A stretch of 64,000 bases of DNA from Blastococcus sp. VKM Ac-2987 (GTDB taxonomy: Bacteria > Actinomycetota > Actinomycetes > Mycobacteriales > Geodermatophilaceae): positions 759,143-823,142 of the forward strand of contig NZ_JAPVBG010000001.1 of assembly GCF_026967805.1 (NCBI RefSeq), written 5' to 3'. Numbering within the stretch: the first letter of the stretch is position 1; each line of letters opens with the position of its first letter. The notes under the pieces are model-generated. The model was given only the letters and a program-made list of their open reading frames with translations, had not been told where the DNA came from and made no database searches. Shown here piece after piece: positions 16,941-25,455 of this stretch. A program made the position numbers and the translations under genes.

Positions 16941-19306
16941 CCGACGTCGAGCGCGATGCCACGTTCCTGGCTCCCGGGGCTCCGATCGACCTCTCCAACT
17001 GCGAGCGCGAGCCGATCCACATCCCGGGCAGCATCCAGCCGCGGGGTGTGCTGATCGCGGTCAGCGACCCGGACTGGCTGGTCCAGCAGGTGTCGGAGAA
17101 CCTCGCCGAGGTCACCGGCGTGCCGTGGGAGAAGGCCATGGGACGTCCGCTGTCCGACGTCCTGGGCGTGGCGGCGGCCGATGCGGTGGTCCGCTCGGCG
17201 AGCGCCTTCGGCGACCTGCGGGAGCGGAACCCGGTCGAGGTCACGCTGACCGTCGACGGCGCGCCCGTGCCGGTCGACGCCCTGCTGCACCGGGCGGTGA
17301 TCCGGCCGGGAGGCGCCGTGCCCGACGTGCACGGGGAGCCGGTCGCCGAGCCGGGCACCGAGCCGGCGCTCACCAACCTGGTCGTGGAGCTGGAGCCGGC
17401 GTTCGGCCCCCGGCCCTTCTCGTTCCCGAACACCTACCAGGCGGTGCGCGGCACGATCGCCGCGCTGGACCGGGCCACGAGCCTCCAGGAGCTGTACGAC
17501 ATCACCGCCCGGGCGGTGCGGACGCTCACCGGCTTCGACCGGGTGATGGTCTACCGCTACGACGCCGACTACAACGGCGAGGTCGTGGCCGAGGCGAAGG
17601 CCGCGGACCTCAACTCGTTCCTCGGCCTGCACTACCCGGCCTCGGACATCCCCGCCCAGGCGCGGGCGCTGTACGAGAAGAACTGGATCCGGCTGATCTC
17701 CGACGTGGACTACACGCCGGTGCCGCTGGGGCCGGTGGACCACCCGGTCAGCGGCCAGCCGCTGGACCTCACCTACTCCACCCTGCGCAGCGTCTCGCCC
17801 ATCCACGTCGAGTACCTGCACAACATGGGCGTGCGCGCCTCGATGTCGATCTCCCTGCTGCGCGGGGACAAGCTGTGGGGGCTCATCGCCTGCCACCACT
17901 ACAGCGGGCCGCACGCCCCGCCGTACGCCACCCGGGCCGCGGCGGAGTTCCTGGGCTCGACGCTGTCGGTCCGGCTGATCGACCGGGCGCAGGAGGACGA
18001 GTTCGACCGGGCGCTGCGCGCGCGGTCGACGCTGGCCTGGCTGACCGCGGCCGCGATGGACGAGGACCGGGTGCTCACCGACACGGTGCTGGGGTCGCCG
18101 AACCTGCTGGACCTGCTGGACGCCGACGGCGTCGCGGTGAACCTGCAGGGCAACCGCGGCGCCGCCGGGGCCGGACTCCCCCCGGGCGTGGCCGACAGCA
18201 TCGCCGAGTGGGCCGCCTCCCGGGGCCTCGACGTCGTCGCCACCGACATGCTGGCCGCCGAGGCCGGGGAGATCCAGCAGACGGAGCTGGCCGCCGGTGT
18301 GCTGGTGCTCCCCCTGCCGGAGGGCCAGTACGTCCTGTGGTTCCGCAGCGAGGCGGTGCGGCACGTCGACTGGGGCGGCGACCCGAACAACAAGGCGATC
18401 GCCGAGCGGGAGGGCGACGAGATCCGGATCAGCCCGCGCAAGTCCTTCGAGCGCTGGCAGGAGACCGTGCGCGGCCGGTCGGACCCGTGGACGACGCCGG
18501 AGCTCGGCGAGGCCGCCGAGATGCGCACGCACCTGCTCGAGGCCCTGTACGCGCGCTCGCGCAGCCAGGTCCGGGCCGCGGAGACGTTGCAGCGCAGCCT
18601 GCTGTCCGATCCGCCCGAGCCGGACCACCTCGACGTCGCGGTGCGGTACGTGCCTGCGGCGCGCGAGGCCCAGGTCGGCGGCGACTGGTACGACGTCTTC
18701 CAGCAGCCGGACGGCTCCACCGTGCTGGTCATCGGCGACGTGGTGGGGCACGACACGGAGGCTGCGGCCACCATGTCCCAGCTGCGCGGCCTGCTGCGCG
18801 GGATCGCCTACGACGACTCCTCCGGCCCCGCCGAGGTGCTGTCCCGGCTGGACGCCGCGATCGAGGGGCTGGACCTCGGCGCCATGGCCACGGTGCTGTT
18901 CGGCCGGCTCGACCCGCCGGGCGGCGACCCGTCCGGTGGCGTCCGGCTGCGGTGGGCCAGCGCGGGGCACCTCCCCCCGCTGGTCGTCGCGCCCGACGGC
19001 AGCCAGCAGCTGCTCGTGCCCGACCGCCCCGGCCTGCTCCTGGGCGTGGACCCCGGCCGGCCGCGCACCGGGCACATGACGGTCATCGAGCCCGGCTCGA
19101 CCCTGCTGCTCTACACCGACGGGCTGGTCGAGCGCCGGGACCAGGTGTTCGACGACGGCGTCGAACTGCTGGGCCGGGCGCTGGCCGAGCTGCGCGACCT
19201 GCCGGTCGCCACGATGAGCGACCGGCTGATCGCCCGGTTGCTGCCCGAGGGCGCGGAGGACGACGTCGCGCTCGTCGCCGTCCGGCTGCGCCCCCGGGAC
19301 AGCTGA
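16937..19306 (+). CDS. bphP: Bacteriophytochrome with PP2C/SpoIIE phosphatase output
   Basis: A 789-residue red/far-red light sensor. The N-terminal PAS domain carries the biliverdin-attaching Cys22 in SNCEREPIHIPGSIQP; the next residue is Arg where QPHG is usual. The GAF domain (about 150-320) has the PASDIP motif at 234-239 and the pocket histidine His290 in SPIHVEYLHNMG, then ACHHYSGP. The PHY domain carries its tongue motif PRKSF at 500-504. After a helical linker (about 530-560) the output is not a histidine kinase but a PPM-type phosphatase: GGDWYD, GDVVGHD, ASAGHLPPL, LYTDGL and EDDVALVAVR are its metal-binding steps. Light would thus control dephosphorylation of a partner, probably an anti-sigma-factor antagonist. 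AAGGAG precedes the GTG start. Confidence 0.93.
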   Translation: MTDVERDATFLAPGAPIDLSNCEREPIHIPGSIQPRGVLIAVSDPDWLVQQVSENLAEVTGVPWEKAMGRPLSDVLGVAAADAVVRSASAFGDLRERNPVEVTLTVDGAPVPVDALLHRAVIRPGGAVPDVHGEPVAEPGTEPALTNLVVELEPAFGPRPFSFPNTYQAVRGTIAALDRATSLQELYDITARAVRTLTGFDRVMVYRYDADYNGEVVAEAKAADLNSFLGLHYPASDIPAQARALYEKNWIRLISDVDYTPVPLGPVDHPVSGQPLDLTYSTLRSVSPIHVEYLHNMGVRASMSISLLRGDKLWGLIACHHYSGPHAPPYATRAAAEFLGSTLSVRLIDRAQEDEFDRALRARSTLAWLTAAAMDEDRVLTDTVLGSPNLLDLLDADGVAVNLQGNRGAAGAGLPPGVADSIAEWAASRGLDVVATDMLAAEAGEIQQTELAAGVLVLPLPEGQYVLWFRSEAVRHVDWGGDPNNKAIAEREGDEIRISPRKSFERWQETVRGRSDPWTTPELGEAAEMRTHLLEALYARSRSQVRAAETLQRSLLSDPPEPDHLDVAVRYVPAAREAQVGGDWYDVFQQPDGSTVLVIGDVVGHDTEAAATMSQLRGLLRGIAYDDSSGPAEVLSRLDAAIEGLDLGAMATVLFGRLDPPGGDPSGGVRLRWASAGHLPPLVVAPDGSQQLLVPDRPGLLLGVDPGRPRTGHMTVIEPGSTLLLYTDGLVERRDQVFDDGVELLGRALAELRDLPVATMSDRLIARLLPEGAEDDVALVAVRLRPRDS

Positions 19307-19318
19307 CGGGCGGAGCGC

Positions 19319-19603
19319 TCAGCCGGGCTCGCTGAACCGGGGCGTCAGCCCGTCGTCGGGCACGCCGCCCTCGGCCGGCAGCGGCGCCTCGTCCTCGGCC
19401 GCCCGCACGAAGGCGGCCGTCTCCTCCGGCGAGTACGGGCCCGCCGCCCGGCCGTCCCGCTCGAGCGCGGCGAGCAGCCGCTCCTCGTCCGGGGCGAGGT
19501 CACCCGGGCCGAGGTGGCCGCCGGGCCCGCCGGCGTCGGACCCCGAGGCCATCGCGGTGTCCGGGGTGGGGTCGTCGGGGGCGCTGACGCGGTTGTTCCT
19601 CAT
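19319..19603 (-). CDS. Small acidic hypothetical protein
   Basis: A 94-residue acidic, Pro/Gly-rich protein that starts at ATG 19603, five bases after the SDR gene's stop, so it is probably cotranscribed. The first half looks disordered; LAPDEERLLAALERDGRA and SPEETAAFVRAAEDE form likely helices. No family recognised and no catalytic residues apparent. It ends 12 bases from the convergent bphP stop. Confidence 0.55.
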   Translation of the reverse strand: MRNNRVSAPDDPTPDTAMASGSDAGGPGGHLGPGDLAPDEERLLAALERDGRAAGPYSPEETAAFVRAAEDEAPLPAEGGVPDDGLTPRFSEPG

Positions 19604-19608
19604 GTCGG

Positions 19609-20382
19609 TCAGCGCGGGAAGTTGGGCTCGAGCCGGGGCACGATCTGCATCTCCGGGATGAACGCGGCCGGGTGCAGCAGCAGCAGGGTGCGGATGGCGT
19701 CGGCGACCGCCGACGGCGGCATCATCAGGTGCCCGGGGATGCCCCACTGCTCCATCATCGGGGTGTCCATGGCGGCCGGGATGACGCTCTGCACACGGCA
19801 GGGGAACGGCCGCTCGCCGCCGCCGGGGAGCGTGATCGCCTTCTCGCGGAGCTCCCGCTGGATGCACTTGGTGGCGTTGAGGAACCCGGCCTTGGAGCCG
19901 TTGTAGGCGATCGCCCCGCTGCCGGAGGTGATGGCCGAGAGCGAGACGACGTGCACCACGTCGGCGGTACGCCCCTCGGGCAGGTGCTGCACCCGCTTCA
20001 TGAACTCGCTGGTGAGGAAGATCGGGCCCTCGCAGTTGACCGCCTGCACCCGCTGGTAGTCGGCGAGGTCGATGTCGGTGATGTAGCCCGGGCGGTCGAT
20101 GCCCGCCACGTTGACCAGCACGTCGAACGCGTCGCCGTGCCGGTCGAACAGGTCGGCGACGACGGCGCGCCGGCTCTCGTCCTGGGTGACGTCCAGGCCC
20201 AGCACCTCGCCCGAGCCGCCGGCGGCGCTCACCCGGGACAGCGTCTCCTCGCTGCCCGCGGCGTCGATGTCGGCGATCACCACGTGCGCACCGGACTCGG
20301 CCAGCGCCAGGGCGGTCGCCCGCCCGAGGCCGCTCGCCCCACCGGTCACCAGTGCGACCCGGCCCTTCAGCGACGTCTCCAT
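19609..20382 (-). CDS. Short-chain dehydrogenase/reductase
   Basis: A classical SDR of 257 residues. TGGASGLG (about 14-21) binds NAD(P), NVAG near 92 is the structural motif, and the catalytic Ser lies in VHVVSLSAITSGSG followed by YNGSK (Tyr and Lys of YxxxK). An acidic Asp after the second strand (VIADIDAAG) favours NAD+ over NADP+. The substrate is unknown; a C-terminal segment rich in Met/Pro (AAMDTPMMEQWG) lines the likely pocket. A small hypothetical gene follows directly. Confidence 0.9.
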   Translation of the reverse strand: METSLKGRVALVTGGASGLGRATALALAESGAHVVIADIDAAGSEETLSRVSAAGGSGEVLGLDVTQDESRRAVVADLFDRHGDAFDVLVNVAGIDRPGYITDIDLADYQRVQAVNCEGPIFLTSEFMKRVQHLPEGRTADVVHVVSLSAITSGSGAIAYNGSKAGFLNATKCIQRELREKAITLPGGGERPFPCRVQSVIPAAMDTPMMEQWGIPGHLMMPPSAVADAIRTLLLLHPAAFIPEMQIVPRLEPNFPR

Positions 20383-20485
20383 GCGGCCCTCCGTCGTCGT
20401 ACGTGTCCTGTCCCGACAGCCTTGTCGATGATCGTCGGGACCGCAGGTCGGGCAGCCCGGCCGGGACGGGGCGCCGCGGACAGGG

Positions 20486-21025
20486 TCAGACGCGGTGCAG
20501 CCCGGCCTGCTCGATCAGCCGGGCCTGCTCGCGGCACCACGGCGACCAGGCGTCGCCCTCGGTCTCCTGGCGACGGCGGAACGCGGCCCAGTCCAGCAGC
20601 TCCCACTCCCCCACCTCGGTCGGCTCCGGCGCCGGCTCACCGGCGAAGCGGCCGACGTACACCGGGCAGACCTCGTTCTCCACGACGCCGCGGAACTCCG
20701 CCCGGTACCGGTAGCCGGGCAGCGCCGGGCGCACGTCGGTCACCCGCAGGCCGAGCTCGAAGCCGGCCCTACGCGCTATCGCCGCGCCGTCGTCCTCGCC
20801 CGGGCCCGGGTGCCCGCAGACCGTGTTGGTCCACATGCCGGGGAACGTCGCCTTGTCCTCGGCCCGGCGGGTGACCAGCAACCGGCCCCCGTCGTCGAAC
20901 AGGTAGGCGGAGAACGCCCGGTGCAGCGGCGTCTCCCCGTGGTGCACCTGCGGCTTGGGGAGGGTGCCGATCTCCCGGCCGTCGTCGTCGACCAGCACGA
21001 TGAGCTCGACAGGAGACGCAGTCAC
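20486..21025 (-). CDS. idi: Isopentenyl-diphosphate Delta-isomerase (type I)
   Basis: Interconverts isopentenyl and dimethylallyl diphosphate for isoprenoid and carotenoid synthesis. At 179 residues it matches E. coli Idi. Catalytic Cys70 sits in TNTVCGHP and the catalytic Glu in ENEVCPVYVG (about 118). HHGETPLHRAFS provides metal-binding histidines, and the region around 75-95 is the Nudix-like helix. The start is the GTG at 21025; an ATG slightly upstream is in another frame and stops at once. Divergent from the hydrolase gene at 21100. Confidence 0.94.
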   Translation of the reverse strand: MTASPVELIVLVDDDGREIGTLPKPQVHHGETPLHRAFSAYLFDDGGRLLVTRRAEDKATFPGMWTNTVCGHPGPGEDDGAAIARRAGFELGLRVTDVRPALPGYRYRAEFRGVVENEVCPVYVGRFAGEPAPEPTEVGEWELLDWAAFRRRQETEGDAWSPWCREQARLIEQAGLHRV

Positions 21026-21099
21026 CGCACCATGGTCCCCGATCGGCGCGAGCGGCGCCTCCCTGTGTGCGTGACGACCGCGTGGGGAAGAGCCGTCGG

Positions 21100-21927
21100 A
21101 TGGACAGCTACCGCCGGAACGGCCTGACCTTCGACGTCCGGGACGCCGGTCCGACCGGCGGCGAGCCCGTCGTCCTCCTGCACGGCTTCCCGCAGGACTC
21201 GACCGCCTGGGACCGGGTGGCGCCCGCGCTGCACCAGCACGGCCTGCGCACCCTCGCACCCGACCAGCGCGGGTACTCACCCATGGCCCGCCCGCGTGGG
21301 CGGTCGCACTACCGGCTGCGCGAGACGGCGGACGACGTCCTCGCCCTGCTCGACGCCGCCGGGCTCGAGTCCGCGCACGTGGTGGGCCACGACTGGGGCG
21401 GGATCGTCGGCTGGGCGCTGGGCTCCTGGAACCCCGAGCGCGTGCGCACCCTGACTGCGCTCTCCGTGCCGCACCCGGGTGCGATGGCCCGCGCCATGGT
21501 GACCAGCGACCAGGCGCTGCGTTCCTACTACGTGGGGATGTTCCAGCTGCCCGTGCTGCCCGAGCAGCTGCTGCTCGCCGGCGACGGCGCGGCGCTGCGC
21601 CGGGTGCTCTCCTCCGGCGGGCTCCCCGACGACGCCGTCGACCGCTACGTGCGACGCATGCGCGAGCCGGGTGCGCTGACCGCGGCGATCAACTGGTACC
21701 GCGCCCTGCCGTGGAGCGGGCGGGACCCGGTCGGGAAGGTGCGCGTGCCCACGCTGCACGTCTGGAGCACCGGAGACGCCTTCCTCGGCCGCGCGGCCAC
21801 CGAGGACACCGCCCGCTTCGTCGACGCCGCCTACCGGCTCGAGGTCCTCGAAGGCGTGCCGCACTGGATCCCCGAGCTCGCCGCCGAGCGCACCGCCGAG
21901 CTGGTCACCGCCCACGTCCGCGGCTGA
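21100..21927 (+). CDS. Alpha/beta hydrolase, epoxide hydrolase-like
   Basis: A 275-residue alpha/beta hydrolase. HGFPQ (29-32) forms the oxyanion hole; the nucleophile is Asp98 in VGHDWGG, so epoxide hydrolase or haloacid/haloalkane-type chemistry is more likely than esterase chemistry. STGDAFLG supplies the acid and GVPHWIPE the catalytic His. A cap domain lies around 130-205. The ATG at 21100 follows GGGGAAG; the frame extends 11 codons upstream but overlaps the idi promoter region. Confidence 0.88.
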   Translation: MDSYRRNGLTFDVRDAGPTGGEPVVLLHGFPQDSTAWDRVAPALHQHGLRTLAPDQRGYSPMARPRGRSHYRLRETADDVLALLDAAGLESAHVVGHDWGGIVGWALGSWNPERVRTLTALSVPHPGAMARAMVTSDQALRSYYVGMFQLPVLPEQLLLAGDGAALRRVLSSGGLPDDAVDRYVRRMREPGALTAAINWYRALPWSGRDPVGKVRVPTLHVWSTGDAFLGRAATEDTARFVDAAYRLEVLEGVPHWIPELAAERTAELVTAHVRG

Positions 21928-21953
21928 CCCGCGGCATTGCGAGACTGCACGGC

Positions 21954-23315
21954 ATGACGGAGCCGACGTCCCCGCCGACCCGGGCCGAGCGCCTCGACCG
22001 GCTGCCCTTCACCCGGGAGCACGGGCGGCTGGTCGTCGGCTCCGGCACGGGCTGGGCCCTCGACGCCATGGACGTCGGGCTGATCTCGTTCGTCCTGGCC
22101 GCCCTCGCCGCGCAGCAGCAGTGGGGCGTCACCTCCTCCGAGCTGTCCTGGATCGCCTCCATCGGCTTCGTCGGCATGGCCCTGGGCGCCACCCTCGGCG
22201 GTCTGCTGGCCGACCGGATCGGCCGGCGCCAGGTCTTCGCGCTGACCCTGCTGGTCTTCGGACTGGCCACCGGCGCCGCCGCGCTGTCCTGGTCGGTCGG
22301 CTCGCTGCTGGTCTTCCGCTTCCTCATCGGGCTCGGCCTCGGCGCGGAGCTGCCGGTGGCGTCGACGCTGGTCAGCGAGTTCGCCCCGGCGCGGGTGCGC
22401 GGCCGGGTGGTCGTCTGGCTGGAGGCGTTCTGGGCGCTCGGCTGGACCATGGCCGCGCTGGTGGGCTTCCTCGTCGTCCCGCGCAGCGACGAGGGCTGGC
22501 GGTGGGCGCTCGCCATCGGCGCCCTCCCCGCGCTGTACGCCGCCGTGGTCCGGTGGGGGCTGCCCGAGTCGGTGCGCTTCCTCGAGACCCGCGGCCGGGT
22601 CGACGAGGCGGAGGCCGCGGTGCGGCGCTTCGAGCAGTCGGCCGGCGTGGCCGCCGTGGCCTCGCCCGTGACGGAGCCGGTCCCGTCGCCCGGCCCGCGG
22701 GCGCTCTGGGCGGCCGGCTCCCGGGGCCGAACCCTTGCGCTGTGGGTGGTCTGGTTCAGCATCAACTTCGCCTACTACGGCGCCTTCATCTGGCTGCCGA
22801 CCCTGCTGGTCGCGAACGGCTTCACGCTGACCCGGTCGTTCGGCTACACCCTGGTCATCACGCTGGCCCAGCTGCCCGGGTACGCCCTGGCCGCGTTCCT
22901 GATCGAGAAGTGGGGCCGCCGGCCGACCCTGGCCACGTTCCTCGTCGGCTCGGCCCTGGGCGCCGGGCTGTTCGCCGCCGCGGACAGCGACACCACCATC
23001 CTGATCACCGGCATGGTGCTGTCGTTCTTCAACCTCGGGGCGTGGGGCGCGCTCTACGCCGTGACACCGGAGGTCTACCCGACGGTGCTGCGGGCGACGG
23101 GCGCCGGCGCCGCGGCCGGCTTCGGCCGCCTCGCCTCGATCGCCGCGCCGCTGTGCGTGCCACCGCTGGTCGCCGCCGGCGGCACCGGGCTGGTCTTCGG
23201 CACCTTCGCCGCCTTCTTCGTGCTGGGTGCGCTCGCCACCTGGGGGCTGCCCGAGCTCCGCGGCCGGTCACTCGAACCGGATCCGGACCGGGCGGCGGCG
23301 GCCTCGCCCCGGTAG
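21954..23315 (+). CDS. MFS transporter, sugar/aromatic acid:proton symporter type
   Basis: A 453-residue, 12-helix transporter. ALDAMDVGLISF in helix 1, LLADRIGRRQVF between helices 2 and 3, and RFLIGLGLGAELPVASTLVSEF in helix 4-5 are signatures of the NiaP/aromatic acid/sugar porter branch, which imports small organic acids. IEKWGRRPTL is the second-half copy of motif A and AVTPEVYPTVLRATG the PESPR-like step. The ATG is 26 bp after the hydrolase stop, so the two genes may be cotranscribed. Confidence 0.86.
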   Translation: MTEPTSPPTRAERLDRLPFTREHGRLVVGSGTGWALDAMDVGLISFVLAALAAQQQWGVTSSELSWIASIGFVGMALGATLGGLLADRIGRRQVFALTLLVFGLATGAAALSWSVGSLLVFRFLIGLGLGAELPVASTLVSEFAPARVRGRVVVWLEAFWALGWTMAALVGFLVVPRSDEGWRWALAIGALPALYAAVVRWGLPESVRFLETRGRVDEAEAAVRRFEQSAGVAAVASPVTEPVPSPGPRALWAAGSRGRTLALWVVWFSINFAYYGAFIWLPTLLVANGFTLTRSFGYTLVITLAQLPGYALAAFLIEKWGRRPTLATFLVGSALGAGLFAAADSDTTILITGMVLSFFNLGAWGALYAVTPEVYPTVLRATGAGAAAGFGRLASIAAPLCVPPLVAAGGTGLVFGTFAAFFVLGALATWGLPELRGRSLEPDPDRAAAASPR

Positions 23316-23358
23316 CGTCCCCGCTCCCCGGTTGGCGCCGGGAGGGCCGGGTAGCGGC

Positions 23359-24483
23359 ATGGGCATGGCCAACCTCTCCCCCGGGCACCTCGCCGGCCGC
23401 ACCGTCGCCGTCACCGGCGCCAGCGGCAACGTCGGCACCGCGCTCCTGCGCCGGCTCACCCGCCCCGAGGCCGGGCCGGCCGAGGTGCGCGGGCTCGCGC
23501 GGCGCCGTCCGCCGGCCATCGCGCCGTACGACGGGGTGCGGTGGCACCTCGCCGACCTCGGCGAGGCCGCCTCCGAGGCCGAGCTGGCCGAGTTCATGGA
23601 CGGCGTCGACGCCGTCGTGCACCTGGCCTGGGCGCTGCAGCCGGGGCGTCAGCCCGACCGGCTCCGCCAGGTCAACGTGGCGGGCACCCGGCGGGTGGCG
23701 CGCGCGGCGGCCGCCGCCGGCGTCGACCAGTTCGTGCACATGAGCTCCATCGGCGCCTACGCCGGCGGGGCGCGTGGGCAGCGGGTCACCGAGGACTGGC
23801 CGACCACCGGCATCCCGAGCGCGCAGTACAGCCGGGACAAGTCCGAGGCCGAGCGGGTCGTCCGCGAGGTGTTCGGCCGTCACCGGGACACCGCGCTGAC
23901 CGTGGTCCGCCCCACCCTGGTGCTGCAGCCGGAGGCCGGCAGCGAGATCGGCCGGTACTTCCTGGGTCCGCTGCTGTTCGCGGCCGCGCGGATGCTGCCC
24001 GGCGCGGTCGCCCGGCTGCTGCCGCTGCCGCTGCCCGCCCTGGCGGTCGCCTTCGTGCACGCCGACGACCTCGCCGACGCCCTGGAGCGGATGCTGGACC
24101 GGCGCGCGCCCGGACCGTTCAACATCGCCGCCGAACCCCTGCTGGACGCCGATGCCCTGGCCAAGGCGCTCGGCACCGTGCGGGTGCCCACCCCGGCGGC
24201 CGTGCTGCGCGCCGGGCTGTCCGCCGCCTTCCACGCGCACCTCGTGCCCACCGAGCCCGGGTGGCTGGACATCGGCACCCAGGCACCGGCGCTGGACACG
24301 GCCCGGGCCCGCAAGCTGCTGGACTGGGGGCCGTTCCACACCGGCGACGACGTGCTGCGCCAGTTCGTCGCGGCGCTCGGCGACGGGGCGGGGGCGCCCG
24401 GCGCGCTGCTCCGCCCGGCCGGCGGGCCCTCCCTCGACCCGGGTGGCGACCCGGCCAACGCGCCGGGCCCGCGCGCGAACTGA
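23359..24483 (+). CDS. NAD-dependent epimerase/dehydratase family protein
   Basis: An extended SDR of 374 residues. VTGASGNVG near residue 18 binds NAD(P); VHLAW and MSSIGAYAGG carry the middle motif with the active-site Ser, and the YxxxK step reads QYSRDKSEAERV (Tyr, Lys). VVRPTLVLQPEAG and VHADDLADAL are late conserved segments. Sugar nucleotide or steroid-like substrates are typical of the family; none can be named here. Two ATGs lie six bases apart at the start. The C-terminal 30 residues are Pro/Gly-rich. Confidence 0.87.
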   Translation: MGMANLSPGHLAGRTVAVTGASGNVGTALLRRLTRPEAGPAEVRGLARRRPPAIAPYDGVRWHLADLGEAASEAELAEFMDGVDAVVHLAWALQPGRQPDRLRQVNVAGTRRVARAAAAAGVDQFVHMSSIGAYAGGARGQRVTEDWPTTGIPSAQYSRDKSEAERVVREVFGRHRDTALTVVRPTLVLQPEAGSEIGRYFLGPLLFAAARMLPGAVARLLPLPLPALAVAFVHADDLADALERMLDRRAPGPFNIAAEPLLDADALAKALGTVRVPTPAAVLRAGLSAAFHAHLVPTEPGWLDIGTQAPALDTARARKLLDWGPFHTGDDVLRQFVAALGDGAGAPGALLRPAGGPSLDPGGDPANAPGPRAN

Positions 24484-24487
24484 CCGG

Positions 24488-24709
24488 TCAGCCCGGCGCG
24501 CTGACCAGCAGGGTGCGGGTCATCGCGTTGCGGGTGTCCAGCAGCTCGTCGAGCGCCGCGCCCAGGTCGTCGGCGGACACCGCGAGCCGGTCGCCGTCCG
24601 GGATGCGGGACGCCGCCAGCAGCGCCGCCCGCCGCAGCAGCTCCGCAGCGGTTCGACGCGGTGACGCCGTCGGACCGAGGCCGGCTGGACCGCCCGGGTC
24701 ACCGAGCAC
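24488..24709 (-). pseudogene. Possible remnant of an AAA-type ATPase C-terminus
   Basis: A 73-codon frame whose last 45 residues (RRAALLAASRIPDGDRL, ADDLGAALDELLDTRNAMTR) resemble the lid helices that end many actinobacterial AAA ATPases. The upstream 25 codons are low complexity, and another minus-strand frame just upstream opens with an apparently gene-like stretch, as if a frameshift separated the parts. No Walker motifs remain. It could also be an intact small gene, or chance. Confidence 0.35.
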
Positions 24710-24771
24710 GCCTCCGCGACGAGGTGCAGGGCGGTGCCGGTCACGGGTGCCGGGCGGCTCCCGAACCGGTG

Positions 24772-25455
24772 TCAGCTCCGGCTGGTCCAGGCCCCCACGT
24801 CGCGCCCGGTGCGCGCGAAGACGTCGGCGGCCCGCTCGGGCCGCAGCGCGACGAACAGCCCCTCCGCTTCGGCCAGCGTCGTCGCCGGGGCGTCGGCCGC
24901 GGCCAGCCGCGCGGTGGCGGTGGTCCGCCGGCCCTCGGTGGTGCCCAGCTCCGCCGTCACCACCAGCGGCACACCCAGCTGCACCGGACGCCGGTAGGTG
25001 ACCGTCAGCGTGGCCGTGAGCCCGCCGCGCCCGGCCGCCCGCACCGCGCGGGCCAGGACGTGGTCGAGCAGGGTGGCCACGACGCCCCCGTGCACCAGGC
25101 CGGGCGGCCCTTCGTGCGGCTTGCCGAGCGTGACCCGGCCGGTCGCCCGGCCGTCCGGGGTGCTGGACACCTCCATGGGCGGGGCGACCGGGTTGCCCGG
25201 CCCGTAGACCGGGCTGTACCAGCGCTCGCCGGTCGCCGGGTCGTCGACCGAGGCGATCTCGTGCACCTCCCGGCCGTCGGCCCGCAGCCGCCCGGCGAGC
25301 TGCCGGACGGCGACCGCCACGTCGGCGAGTTCCGTCATCGGCACCTCGGTGCGCACCGCGGCGTCGACGAGGTCGCGCAGCGCCGACCCGAGGTCGCCGA
25401 CGGCCGTGCGCCGGGCGTCGCGCTCCGCGGTGGAGAGCTGCGGTCGCTCAGCCAC
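24772..25455 (-). CDS. PaaI-family hotdog thioesterase
   Basis: A 227-residue protein whose second half is a hotdog-fold thioesterase: GKPHEGPPGLVHGGVVATLLDH contains the HGG loop and catalytic-site helix, followed by LTVTYRRPVQLG and the closing strand. It would hydrolyse acyl-CoA esters. The first 95 residues are an extra helical region. The GTG start lies within the last codons of the acyl-CoA dehydrogenase gene (8-nt overlap), so the pair probably acts on the same acyl-CoA chain. Confidence 0.85.
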   Translation of the reverse strand: MAERPQLSTAERDARRTAVGDLGSALRDLVDAAVRTEVPMTELADVAVAVRQLAGRLRADGREVHEIASVDDPATGERWYSPVYGPGNPVAPPMEVSSTPDGRATGRVTLGKPHEGPPGLVHGGVVATLLDHVLARAVRAAGRGGLTATLTVTYRRPVQLGVPLVVTAELGTTEGRRTTATARLAAADAPATTLAEAEGLFVALRPERAADVFARTGRDVGAWTSRS

